A program made the translations under genes and the position numbers. A model generated the notes under the pieces. It did not search any database. It was given only the letters and a program-made list of their open reading frames with translations, and was not told the origin of the DNA. From Fusibacter sp963666805 (GTDB lineage: Bacteria; Bacillota; Clostridia; Peptostreptococcales; Acidaminobacteraceae), in contig CAXXWR010000006.1 in the NCBI GenBank assembly GCA_963666805.2, forward strand, positions 620,001 through 684,000: a stretch of DNA of 64,000 nt, written 5' to 3'. Below, piece after piece: positions 17,739 to 25,819 of the stretch. Within the stretch, counting starts at the first letter, position 1; every line of letters begins with the position of its first letter.

Positions 17739-18611
17739 CTATTTGAGATAATTGATAATTAACTCACCCATTTGATGGTGGTAATTCATGCCTGTATCAT
17801 GGTCTTTTAAATTGGCTAACATGAAAACGACGATAAGGGATTCCCCCTTATATTCCACTAAACCGCCATCATGGAAAAGACCATTAATATGACCTGTTTT
17901 GTGATAAAAGGGGAGTGGAATAGGATCGGTTGTCTTGATACTGGTTTGACAAAGGGGGCAAATAACCTTTTGACCGATGACCGCACCACATGTAGCACAC
18001 AGTTGCCAGTGTGCCGACAGATAATCATTGTACTGTTGATGGAGAAGGGTTTCTTTTGCCAACTCTAAAGCAGTTGGACTAAGATTATTTTTAGTGGTGA
18101 GGACCTCTACCAAGCGTGCTAAATCTCTTGCAGAAGTGACATTGGTTAAGCCGGGGATTAGGCGCATGAGTTTTCGGGCAACGAAAGTATCTTTGCAGCC
18201 TAGAGATTTTAAGCGGTTGTTTATTGAATCTTTCCCAAGAATATCAAAAAGCATATTGGTTGCCGTGTTATCACTCACTTCAATCATTAAGTGAATCAGG
18301 TCTAATAGGGTGAGAGAAAGATGATCATGAAGGCGGTTGAGTACCCCGCTTCCATCGACTTTATCCTCCTTATGGAGGATAAAGGTTTCATCTAAGGTGT
18401 GGTGACCAGATTCCACTTGAAAGAGTGCCTCGGTTAGATAAGCGAGCTTAATCATACTGGCACTGTTGAAGATGAGGTCTTCATTTTGACTGATGATAAG
18501 TCCAGTTTTAAGGTCTTTAATATAATAACTGGCAGTACAGTCGAGATGGGTGTAAAAACTTGAAAGGGATGCTTCAAGTGCCTGCCATGGTTTTTGAGGG
18601 TGAGCAATCAT
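17739..18611 (-). CDS. class A beta-lactamase-fold serine hydrolase with inserted zinc ribbon
   Basis: The 290-residue protein has the serine beta-lactamase/transpeptidase triad of motifs: SMIK (Ser 52, Lys 55), SDN (113-115) and KTG (238-240). Two things are unusual. The omega-loop Glu expected in true class A beta-lactamases is not apparent around residues 150-160, so antibiotic hydrolysis is doubtful. Residues 203-232 insert a four-cysteine knuckle, CATC (205-208) and CPLC (218-221), just before the KTG strand. There is no signal peptide, suggesting a cytoplasmic serine peptidase or esterase. It overlaps the LD-carboxypeptidase gene by four bases and is therefore probably part of muropeptide breakdown. 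Confidence 0.85.
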   Translation of the reverse strand: MIAHPQKPWQALEASLSSFYTHLDCTASYYIKDLKTGLIISQNEDLIFNSASMIKLAYLTEALFQVESGHHTLDETFILHKEDKVDGSGVLNRLHDHLSLTLLDLIHLMIEVSDNTATNMLFDILGKDSINNRLKSLGCKDTFVARKLMRLIPGLTNVTSARDLARLVEVLTTKNNLSPTALELAKETLLHQQYNDYLSAHWQLCATCGAVIGQKVICPLCQTSIKTTDPIPLPFYHKTGHINGLFHDGGLVEYKGESLIVVFMLANLKDHDTGMNYHHQMGELIINYLK

Positions 18612-19558
18612 TGGTTTTCTCCTTTATTGATGTGGGCCTCAAGTGTGAGGGTGGCTTGTGTCGCATCTAATGTATAATAAGCGCCCAACGGCAAGGTGGG
18701 TTGAGGGTAATTGTGTCCCATCCTTAGATTACTGATTAGGGGTTTACCGCAAGGCATGATGATGTCTTTGAAGATTGTATCAAGGGGAAGGTCTTGGTGA
18801 CCAGAAGCCTTTTGGTCGGGGCTACAATCACTAAAAGTGCCGAGAATGATTCCTGCGGCATCGTCAAATTTACCTGCGAGGCGCAGGGTGTTGAGATAAC
18901 GGTCAATGACATAATGTGACTCACCCACATCTTCAATAAACAACAACTTTCCTTTGGTATCGACTTCATAGGGACTGCCAATTGTTGCAACGAGAAGAGA
19001 AAGGTTACCCCCAACCAAAATACCACTTGCTTGACCAGCGGTATAAGTCTGAATTTTTTCCCCTTTAGGATTAGAGATGACTTGGGGTTTAATGGTGTCA
19101 AAAAGTGCCCAGTCCAAATAGGTTTGTGTATAAGCGTCGTGATGTTCTATCCAGCCAGCGGCAGGCATGGGACCATGGTAAGTAATGAGGTCTGCCTTTT
19201 GATTAATAGCCACATGGAGGGCGGTGATGTCACTGTAGCCTATCAAGCGTTTAGGGTGCTGGTGAATAAGCTTGTAATCTAGTCGATCAACGATTCGAGG
19301 CGTGCCGTATCCTCCCTTAATACATAAAATGCCTTTGATTTCTGGTTGGGTAAAGGCTTTCATGATGTCGGCGGCACGGAGGACATCTGGGCCAGCTAAA
19401 TGGCCATAGGCAGACTGGGAACTTTCATAGACAAGAGGTAAAAGACCTTTGTCTCTAACCGCTTTGATTGCTTTTTCAAGGGTTTGTGTATTGGTAGGAG
19501 AGGAAGGGGCAATGAGTGCGACCGCATCTCCTTTTTTCAGTGCAGGTGCTTGGATCAT
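18608..19558 (-). CDS. LD-carboxypeptidase (S66 family, LdcA-like)
   Basis: The 316-residue enzyme belongs to peptidase family S66, which removes the terminal D-Ala from murein tetrapeptides in the cytoplasm. The motifs are KKGDAVALIAPSSP at the start, IKGGYGTPRIVDRLDY, the nucleophile Ser in LIGYSDITALH, the Glu in LFIEDVGE, and the His in LRMGHNYPQPTLPLG. The start at 19558 is chosen because AAGGAGG lies nine bases upstream and the family N-terminus begins there; the frame is open further upstream but without homology. It is transcribed from a sigma-54-type promoter facing away from the activator gene. Confidence 0.92.
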   Translation of the reverse strand: MIQAPALKKGDAVALIAPSSPTNTQTLEKAIKAVRDKGLLPLVYESSQSAYGHLAGPDVLRAADIMKAFTQPEIKGILCIKGGYGTPRIVDRLDYKLIHQHPKRLIGYSDITALHVAINQKADLITYHGPMPAAGWIEHHDAYTQTYLDWALFDTIKPQVISNPKGEKIQTYTAGQASGILVGGNLSLLVATIGSPYEVDTKGKLLFIEDVGESHYVIDRYLNTLRLAGKFDDAAGIILGTFSDCSPDQKASGHQDLPLDTIFKDIIMPCGKPLISNLRMGHNYPQPTLPLGAYYTLDATQATLTLEAHINKGENQ

Positions 19559-19605
19559 GTGAATTAACCTCCTTATGGATTGGGTATCAATATATGTTAT
19601 TATTG

Positions 19606-19623
19606 ATGCAAAAACAATGCCAT
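19606..19623 (-). promoter_or_regulatory. sigma-54 (-24/-12) promoter of the LD-carboxypeptidase operon
   Basis: Read on the minus strand the sequence is ATGGCATTGTTTTTGCAT: TGGCAT and TTGCA with GG and GC exactly ten bases apart. This is a near-consensus RpoN promoter about 50 bases upstream of the start codon at 19558. Confidence 0.8.
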
Positions 19624-19687
19624 AAGCCTCCGCCTGATGGTCAACGCTAAATCTTTGTTCCAAAGAGGAGACTTGGTGACTGAGAGA

Positions 19688-19717
19688 TTGTTTTCCAAAG
19701 GGTAAAAGTGGTATACT
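19688..19717 (+). promoter_or_regulatory. sigma-A promoter of the sigma-54 activator gene
   Basis: TTGTTT (19688-19693), an 18-base spacer and TATACT (19712-19717), 16 bases before the start codon at 19734. The activator itself thus seems to be made from a housekeeping promoter. Confidence 0.6.
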
Positions 19718-19733
19718 GGGGGAGAGGTGAAAT

Positions 19734-21587
19734 ATGAATAAAATGTTACAAATTGAGGATCTATTAGATGTGATTAATGAGGGCATTATAGAGGTTGATA
19801 CTGAAGGCAAGGTTGAAGTTTACAATCAGAAAGCCATGCAGATGACAGGTCTCTATCGAAAATGCCATAAAGCACATCCGGCAGGTCGTATTCAAAACGG
19901 CGATTTGGTTATTTTAGCTCAAACTTCTTTTGGAGAAGATGATGGTGGGCTGAATATTGAAGATTTAGCGTGTATAGGTCTGCCTGAATTTAATATAGAA
20001 AAAGGTGATGCGGTTATAGCAGCGGGAATTTATGGACAGACGCAAGCGACTTATAAGGTTAAACCAGCTATTGAACTGTCAGAGTCACTTGAAATGAATG
20101 GTGTTTTGAGTGAAACGCTGTATAAGGCTAAAATTGATTTTTTAAATAAACAGATTACAATAGAGATTTCAGGGGCTGCCTATACGATTGATTACAATAA
20201 TCAATTTTCTCATATGGTTGTCTATCGTAAGAGTGAGGCCCGTGTTATTTTTTATGAAACAAGTGGCTATACTGCTTGGCGGGAAGAAGTTAAAGGCATT
20301 TTAAAGGGAGCACCTTTCTATGAGAAGAAGGTAGGGGATAATCTTTTAAGTCCCCTTGGCAATCCATTAATGGCCTTTCACGATAAGGGAAAGGTGACAG
20401 AAAAGTTATTGGCATGTGCTCAAGGTCTTTACGATGGAAGTGACTATCGCTATGGGTTAGTAAACGGGATTTCTGTCCTCTATGCTGTGATTCCTATAGA
20501 CCGTTCGGGACAACGTGTAGGGGCGGTTTTACTCCTAACCGATATTAAGATTCAAAAGTTTGTTGAGAATCAGCGCAACATTATGATGGAAAAGTTAAAG
20601 AAAGTATCGGAAGATCAAGAAGACCCTAAAATGTTAGAGAAAATGTTTCCCAAGTATATTGGTAAAAGTGAAGAAGTACTCTCGGTTAAAACCATGGCGT
20701 ATCGAGCGGTAAAAAGTAAGTCAACCGTACTGATTCTCGGTGAGAGTGGCACAGGTAAAAGTATTTTGGCAAGGGCAATTCATGATGCTCAAGGCAAGTA
20801 TACCAAGCCGTTTATTCATGTGAATTGTACGGCTATCCCTGAGACACTTCTTGAAAGTGAGTTCTTTGGTTATGAAAGAGGTGCTTTTACAGGAGCCAAT
20901 GCTAAAGGGAAAAAAGGTTTTTTTGAAATGGCTGATGGTGGAACAATCTTCTTAGATGAAATTGGTGATATTTCGCATAACATGCAGATTAAACTGCTCC
21001 AAGTCCTTCAAAATAGAACTTTTTTTAGGGTAGGGGGAAGTAAGGAAATTAAAGTGGACGTGAGAATTATTGTTGCCACGAATAAAGATTTGGAATTTGA
21101 AGTAGAAGAAGGCCGATTTAGACAGGACCTTTATTATCGTATCAATGTCTTTCCTATTCATGTGCCACCCCTCCGTGAACGTCTTGAAGATATTGATGTC
21201 TTGTGCAAGTACCTCTTACCTAAGGTGTGTGAAAGGGTAGGAACCCCTATTAAAAGACTTCACTCAAATACCCGACAAAAGATGAAACTGTATACATGGC
21301 CAGGTAATATAAGAGAACTGGAAAATGTACTAGAACGTGCCGTTAATCTCTGTGAAGGAGAAGTCATCAAAATGCATCATATTAATATTCAAGTGGATCA
21401 ACCGGTTGAGGACTATCCCATTAATTACATGCGTCCTCTTAAAGAAACGGTAAGGGAAGTTGAAAAAGAAGCGATTCAGTATGTTCTTGAAAAGGTGGAT
21501 TATAATAAGGCAGATGCTATGAAAATTTTAGAAATTAAGAAAACACAGCTTTATGATAAGCTTAAAAAATATGATTTTCCGAAATGA
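19734..21587 (+). CDS. sigma-54-dependent transcriptional activator with PAS domain
   Basis: The 617-residue enhancer-binding protein has an N-terminal PAS-like domain (about 5-45), a less familiar central region (45-300) that probably senses a ligand, and the AAA+ domain (about 305-540) with Walker A GESGTGKS (336-343), the sigma-54 contact loop GAFTGA (383-388), Walker B GGTIFLDEIGD and R-finger-containing segments. A Fis-type helix-turn-helix ends the protein (EAIQYVLEKV ... KTQLYDKLKKY). GAGGTG precedes the ATG. Three sigma-54 promoters lie within 6 kb and three inverted repeats lie between this gene and the transporter operon, so it most likely turns on this peptide-salvage regulon. Confidence 0.93.
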   Translation: MNKMLQIEDLLDVINEGIIEVDTEGKVEVYNQKAMQMTGLYRKCHKAHPAGRIQNGDLVILAQTSFGEDDGGLNIEDLACIGLPEFNIEKGDAVIAAGIYGQTQATYKVKPAIELSESLEMNGVLSETLYKAKIDFLNKQITIEISGAAYTIDYNNQFSHMVVYRKSEARVIFYETSGYTAWREEVKGILKGAPFYEKKVGDNLLSPLGNPLMAFHDKGKVTEKLLACAQGLYDGSDYRYGLVNGISVLYAVIPIDRSGQRVGAVLLLTDIKIQKFVENQRNIMMEKLKKVSEDQEDPKMLEKMFPKYIGKSEEVLSVKTMAYRAVKSKSTVLILGESGTGKSILARAIHDAQGKYTKPFIHVNCTAIPETLLESEFFGYERGAFTGANAKGKKGFFEMADGGTIFLDEIGDISHNMQIKLLQVLQNRTFFRVGGSKEIKVDVRIIVATNKDLEFEVEEGRFRQDLYYRINVFPIHVPPLRERLEDIDVLCKYLLPKVCERVGTPIKRLHSNTRQKMKLYTWPGNIRELENVLERAVNLCEGEVIKMHHINIQVDQPVEDYPINYMRPLKETVREVEKEAIQYVLEKVDYNKADAMKILEIKKTQLYDKLKKYDFPK

Positions 21588-21592
21588 CGGAA
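21577..21592 (+). promoter_or_regulatory. candidate enhancer site 1 for the sigma-54 activator
   Basis: TTCCG-AAATGA-CGGAA is an exact inverted repeat with a six-base spacer. It overlaps the stop codon of the activator gene and is about 270 bases upstream of the -24 element at 21853. Confidence 0.6.
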
Positions 21593-21667
21593 CACACTAA
21601 AAAGCTCTATTGACTTGATAGAACTGGGTTGTATAGAATTCATCTAAACAAATATTAAGAAAAATTA

Positions 21668-21713
21668 AAAACTCTAGGTTTTTCCTAAATATCGGAATAT
21701 CCTAGAGTTTTTA
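21668..21713 (+). terminator. intrinsic terminator after the sigma-54 activator gene
   Basis: AAAAACTCTAGG (21668-21679) pairs exactly with CCTAGAGTTTTT (21702-21713). The loop of 22 bases contains candidate enhancer site 2. Confidence 0.85.
21683..21698 (+). promoter_or_regulatory. candidate enhancer site 2 for the sigma-54 activator
   Basis: TTCCT-AAATAT-CGGAA matches site 1 at nine of the ten conserved half-site bases and has the same six-base spacer. It lies in the loop of the terminator hairpin. Confidence 0.55.
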
Positions 21714-21762
21714 CTGTTTTGAAGGGCTGAAGAGTAATTATCAGATAATTTAAATAATTAAA

Positions 21763-21778
21763 GTCCGTTAAAACGGAA
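21763..21778 (+). promoter_or_regulatory. candidate enhancer site 3 for the sigma-54 activator
   Basis: GTCCG-TTAAAA-CGGAA has the same six-base spacer and contains the 14-bp palindrome TCCGTT AA AACGGA (21764-21777). Its centre is about 83 bases upstream of the -24 element. Confidence 0.6.
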
Positions 21779-21849
21779 AAAGACAGAAGCTTTTACCGTA
21801 TAAAAATGAGAAGAAGACAAGAATATATTCGTTTTTATCAATTTTGATA

Positions 21850-21868
21850 GTTGGCATGAAAATTGCAA
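21850..21868 (+). promoter_or_regulatory. sigma-54 (-24/-12) promoter of the peptide-transport operon
   Basis: TTGGCATGAAAATTGCAA has GG (21853-21854) and GC (21865-21866) ten bases apart and matches the RpoN consensus at both blocks. The start codon of the first gene is 44 bases downstream. Confidence 0.88.
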
Positions 21869-21911
21869 TTATTAGTATAGGGGTTTATAAATGTCCATAA
21901 AGGAGGAGCAA

Positions 21912-23849
21912 ATGAAGAAAATATTAGCCTTAATGCTAGCCATGCTAATGGTGCTTTCGGCATGTTCAACAGGAACTACAGATAATACGCCGACAAGCGA
22001 TAATACACCAGCGAGTTCATCGGGTGACTCAGATTCAAATGGAGGCGAGAATGAAGAGGTTGCTACGGCAGGCGACGACGTCATCTCGTATTCAGACGAT
22101 CAAGAGTATTCAACGGTTTATTCAGGTGAGGTGACGACACTTAATTATTTAGTTACATCATCTACAAATGAATTTGGTTTGGCGGCCAATTTTATTGATA
22201 CCTTAGTAGATTATGACAAATACGGTGTTTTACAACCGAGTTTGGCAGAAGATTGGGAAGCCTCTGACGATGGTCTTGTTTGGACTTTTCATTTGAGAAA
22301 AGGTGTTAAATGGTATACCTATGATGGAGAAGAATACGCCGATACAACTGCACATGATTTTGTTGATGCAGCAAAATACATCTTTAATTCTGAAAATGGT
22401 TCAAAAACAGCCAATATCGCTTACCGTGTTATTAAAAATGCAGAAGCTTACTATAATGGCGACATCACTGATTTTGATGAAGTAGGTGTCAAAGCCTTAG
22501 ATGATTATACTTTAGAATATACACTTGAAAATCCTGTACCTTATTTTGAGTCGATGTTAACGTATTCATGTTTCTTCCCAGTGAATGGTGCTTTCTTAGC
22601 AGAACAAGGGGATCAATTTGGAACCATGAATGATACATTACTTTATAATGGTGCTTATATTTTAAGTCAATTTGAACCTCAAAATAAACGTGTCCTTGAA
22701 GCCAATGCCAACTATTGGGATAAAGATCATGTTTATATCCAAAAGGTTAACTACAAATACAATAAAGAAGCAGATACCATAGCACAAGAGCTTTATAAAC
22801 GGGGTGAAATTTCACAAGTTGAAATTCCTTCAAATGCGATTGATGCTTGGATGCAAGACGATGAACTCAAGGATCAAGTTAGACCAGCCAATACAAGTTT
22901 TTACACTTATTTCTATGCCCTTAACTTCGATCCTCAATTTGATGAAGCTTACGAACCAGATAACTGGAAAGTAGCTGTTAATAATGAAAACTTTAGAAAA
23001 TCAATTTTCCATGCACTCGACCGTAAGGCGGCAATGACGACAGCAGAGCCTTATTCACCAGAAAATAGAATCAGTAATACGGTGACACCAGCGGGTTTTG
23101 TGGCCTACGAAGGCAAGGATTATACACAAATGGAAGGCCTCGCGGCTTTCTCTAATACAGATTCGTTTGATACGTCAGCAGCACTTGATTACAAGGAAAA
23201 AGCAATGACTGAACTTAAGGATCAGGTGACTTTCCCTGTAAAAGTAATGATGCCTTACAATGCAGGATTAACTGAAAACACTCAAAGAGCACAAGTGGTT
23301 CAGCAACAACTTCAAAAAGCACTAGGCACTGATTATATTGAAGTCTATATTGTACCTTATCCACCATCAGGGTTCCTTAATAATACAAGAAGAGCTGGAA
23401 ACTATGCAATTGAAGAAGTGAATTGGGGTCCAGACTATGCTGATCCTGAAACATATACAGATATGTTTGTTCCAGGTTCAACCTATAATTTCCCAGAAAA
23501 ATCAACGGAAGTAGATGCAGATGGCAACCTTAAATTTGACGTTTACATGGCCATGGTTGATGAAGCAAAAGGCGAAACAGTAGACCTTGAAAAACGTTAT
23601 CAATTGTTTGCTGATGCAGAAAGTTACCTTATTGATAATGCATGGGTTGTCCCTTACGGCGTAGGCGGAGGCGGTTACGTTGCAAGTTTACTTCATCCTT
23701 TTGAAGCCGCTTATTCACCATTTGGTGTATCAAGTGCAAGATGGAAGGGAATGAGAATTTTATCTAAACCACTTAACACGGAACAATACTTTGCTGAAAA
23801 AGAAAAATGGGAACAAGAAAGAACAGATGCACTTAAGGCAGCAAACTAA
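21912..23849 (+). CDS. peptide ABC transporter substrate-binding lipoprotein (SBP family 5)
   Basis: The 645-residue product is a family 5 extracellular solute-binding protein, as used by Opp and Dpp importers. The lipobox LSAC puts the lipidated Cys at residue 18, followed by a Thr/Ser/Asp/Gly-rich linker to about 65. Family motifs include SLAEDWEASDDGLVWTFHLRKGVKW and FRKSIFHALDRKAAM. ATG 21912 is chosen because AAAGGAGGAG directly precedes it; the upstream ATG at 21891 would destroy the signal peptide. It is the first gene behind the sigma-54 promoter and should capture the peptide that the downstream peptidases degrade. Confidence 0.92.
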   Translation: MKKILALMLAMLMVLSACSTGTTDNTPTSDNTPASSSGDSDSNGGENEEVATAGDDVISYSDDQEYSTVYSGEVTTLNYLVTSSTNEFGLAANFIDTLVDYDKYGVLQPSLAEDWEASDDGLVWTFHLRKGVKWYTYDGEEYADTTAHDFVDAAKYIFNSENGSKTANIAYRVIKNAEAYYNGDITDFDEVGVKALDDYTLEYTLENPVPYFESMLTYSCFFPVNGAFLAEQGDQFGTMNDTLLYNGAYILSQFEPQNKRVLEANANYWDKDHVYIQKVNYKYNKEADTIAQELYKRGEISQVEIPSNAIDAWMQDDELKDQVRPANTSFYTYFYALNFDPQFDEAYEPDNWKVAVNNENFRKSIFHALDRKAAMTTAEPYSPENRISNTVTPAGFVAYEGKDYTQMEGLAAFSNTDSFDTSAALDYKEKAMTELKDQVTFPVKVMMPYNAGLTENTQRAQVVQQQLQKALGTDYIEVYIVPYPPSGFLNNTRRAGNYAIEEVNWGPDYADPETYTDMFVPGSTYNFPEKSTEVDADGNLKFDVYMAMVDEAKGETVDLEKRYQLFADAESYLIDNAWVVPYGVGGGGYVASLLHPFEAAYSPFGVSSARWKGMRILSKPLNTEQYFAEKEKWEQERTDALKAAN

Positions 23850-23859
23850 TTTTAAAGTT

Positions 23860-23885
23860 AAGGGTAAAGCTTTTGCTTTACCCTT
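23860..23885 (+). other. intercistronic stem-loop after the binding-protein gene
   Basis: AAGGGTAAAGC pairs exactly with GCTTTACCCTT around a TTTT loop, ending 21 bases before the permease start. Such hairpins often stabilise binding-protein mRNA or cause partial termination so that more binding protein than permease is made. Confidence 0.75.
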
Positions 23886-23906
23886 TCCTATCATTAAGGA
23901 GGAACG

Positions 23907-24854
23907 ATGGTCAAATATTTACTTAAACGGCTTGGACGTTCTATTTTGACCCTCTTTATCGTCATCACGGTTGTATTTTTACTTATGCGTTTGATGCCGG
24001 AAGAAGGTTATTTTGGAGAAGCTGGCACAGATAAATTAGATGCAACACAAAAAGAAGCGATTTTGGATAGTATGGGACTGAATGATCCCATTTATATTCA
24101 ACTGGGACGTTTTTATAAAGATCTGGCTCATGGTGATTTAGGACAATCTCTTATCTATAGGCCAAAAGTGAACATCACTAAAATTATTGTTAAGAAGATA
24201 CCTTATTCGCTCTATTTCGGTTTAGTGGCACTTGGCTTTTCGCTTATAACAGGGATGACTTTAGGGATTTTCATGGCCAAAGAAAAAGGGCGATGGTTAG
24301 ACCATTTAGGAACGGTTTATGTGGTTTTTATTAATGCGGTTCCAGCGATTATTTATTATCTCTTTATGCAGATATTCCTGACGGATGCACTCCATCTTCC
24401 AGTACTCTTTGATTCAGATGATCCAACGAGTTGGTTGATTCCCGCCTTAGCGATGTCGCTAGGCAACATTGCTGGTTATGCAATGTGGATGAGACGTTAT
24501 ATGGTAGATGAGCTTAATAAAGATTATATTAATTTGGCGAGGGCAAAAGGACTCTCTAACCGTTCAATTATGTTTAAACATGTCATGCGTAATGCCATTG
24601 TACCTATGGTACAATATCTCCCTTCATCCATTCTATTTACAATTGCAGGCTCTATTTATATTGAGTCCCTATTTTCTATCCCTGGTATGGGTGGATTATT
24701 AGTGGATTCGATACAGCTTCAAGATAATACATTGGTGCAAGCGCTGGTGCTTATTTATTCATCTATAGGAATTGTAGGACTGTTTTTAGGCGATATGCTT
24801 ATGGCGATTGTTGACCCAAGAATCAAGTTACATTCAGCAGGGGAGGGAAGATAA
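23907..24854 (+). CDS. oppB: peptide ABC transporter permease, OppB/DppB type
   Basis: The 315-residue inner-membrane subunit has six hydrophobic segments, the N-terminal MVKYLLKRLGRSILTLFIVITVVFLLMRLMP pattern (first 20 residues typical of OppB) and the EAA loop region DYINLARAKGLSNRSIMFKHVMRNA that docks on the ATPases. AAGGAGG lies before the ATG. Its stop overlaps the start of the OppC-type gene (TAATG). The family cannot be split into Opp, Dpp or other subtypes by sequence reading alone. Confidence 0.92.
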   Translation: MVKYLLKRLGRSILTLFIVITVVFLLMRLMPEEGYFGEAGTDKLDATQKEAILDSMGLNDPIYIQLGRFYKDLAHGDLGQSLIYRPKVNITKIIVKKIPYSLYFGLVALGFSLITGMTLGIFMAKEKGRWLDHLGTVYVVFINAVPAIIYYLFMQIFLTDALHLPVLFDSDDPTSWLIPALAMSLGNIAGYAMWMRRYMVDELNKDYINLARAKGLSNRSIMFKHVMRNAIVPMVQYLPSSILFTIAGSIYIESLFSIPGMGGLLVDSIQLQDNTLVQALVLIYSSIGIVGLFLGDMLMAIVDPRIKLHSAGEGR

Positions 24855-25807
24855 TGACATCACAACCTGAAAAAATAGACAAAAAATGGTTTGAATTTGT
24901 TGAGGTCAATGAACGGGCAGCTGAACAAACAGGTTATTCCAATTATTCGTACTGGGGTTCTACTTGGCGTGCTTTTCTACAAAACAAAGTCGCTGTGATT
25001 CTCATGTTCGTGATTGTGATTATCCTTGCTTTTACCTTTATTCAACCGCTATTACCCAATCAACATTCACCAACTGAAATTTATACAGATGAAACAACAG
25101 GCTTACAGCTGAGAAATATTGAACCGGGTCAAGACTATTGGTTTGGGACAAATGCAATTGGTCAAGACTTATGGGCAAGGATTTGGAGCGGTACTCGGAC
25201 GTCGCTTTTTATTGGACTCCTTGTAGGTCTATCTGAATTGGTATTGGGTTTTATCATAGGAGCAGCTTGGGGTTATGTGAGGAAGCTTGATCCCTTTATC
25301 ACTGAAATTTATAATGTGATTACCAATATACCAAGAACGATCATATTGGTACTCTTTGCTTATATTATGCAGCCAGGGCTTTTTACGATTATATTTGCTA
25401 TGGCGATTACCCGTTGGACCAATATGGCACTTTTTGTTCGGAACCTCATCTTGATTATCAGAGACAGAGAATATAATCTGGCTTCAAGATGTTTAGGTAC
25501 ACCTGTTCATCGCATTGTCACTAAGAATCTTTTGCCTTATTTGGTATCTGTTATTATGATGCGCTTGGCACTTGCTATTCCACTTGCAATTGGTTCAGAA
25601 GTATTTTTAACCTATATTGGGATAGGACTTCCCGTTGATATTCCATCTTTAGGGAACCTCATTAATGAAGGGCGTGTTTTTGTGATGGTTCCTTCACTCA
25701 GATACCAACTTTTATTTCCAGCAGCGATTCTTTCTGCCATTACGATTTCATTTTATGTAATTGGGAATGCTTTTGCTGATGCGTCAGATCCAAAGAACCA
25801 CAGATAG
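24854..25807 (+). CDS. oppC: peptide ABC transporter permease, OppC/DppC type
   Basis: The 317-residue permease carries the OppC N-terminal cytoplasmic extension, a first membrane helix at about 42-65, a FGTNAIGQDLWARIWSGTRTSL motif typical of OppC, and a coupling-helix region (NLASRCLGTPVHRIVTKNLLPYL). It pairs with the preceding OppB-type subunit to form the channel. It is translationally coupled to that gene by a one-base overlap and precedes the ATPase gene by 12 bases. Confidence 0.92.
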   Translation: MTSQPEKIDKKWFEFVEVNERAAEQTGYSNYSYWGSTWRAFLQNKVAVILMFVIVIILAFTFIQPLLPNQHSPTEIYTDETTGLQLRNIEPGQDYWFGTNAIGQDLWARIWSGTRTSLFIGLLVGLSELVLGFIIGAAWGYVRKLDPFITEIYNVITNIPRTIILVLFAYIMQPGLFTIIFAMAITRWTNMALFVRNLILIIRDREYNLASRCLGTPVHRIVTKNLLPYLVSVIMMRLALAIPLAIGSEVFLTYIGIGLPVDIPSLGNLINEGRVFVMVPSLRYQLLFPAAILSAITISFYVIGNAFADASDPKNHR

Positions 25808-25819
25808 GAGGGGGAGACT

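Larger units (their letters stand above)
21588..21911 (+). other. regulatory intergenic region of the peptide-transport operon
   Basis: These 324 bases hold the terminator of the activator gene (21668-21713), candidate enhancer sites at 21683-21698 and 21763-21778 plus one overlapping the left edge, and the sigma-54 promoter at 21850-21868. The region between 21780 and 21850 is AT-rich and may bend. I saw no additional gene. Confidence 0.7.

Noticed and set aside
17739..18611. Calling the beta-lactamase-fold gene an antibiotic-resistance gene
   Set aside because: No signal peptide, no clear omega-loop Glu, a zinc-ribbon insert and coupling to an LD-carboxypeptidase all point away from secreted beta-lactamase.
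19559..19810. An 84-residue N-terminal extension of the LD-carboxypeptidase frame
   Set aside because: The extension crosses the sigma-54 promoter and the activator start, lacks family similarity, and AAGGAGG precedes the start at 19558.
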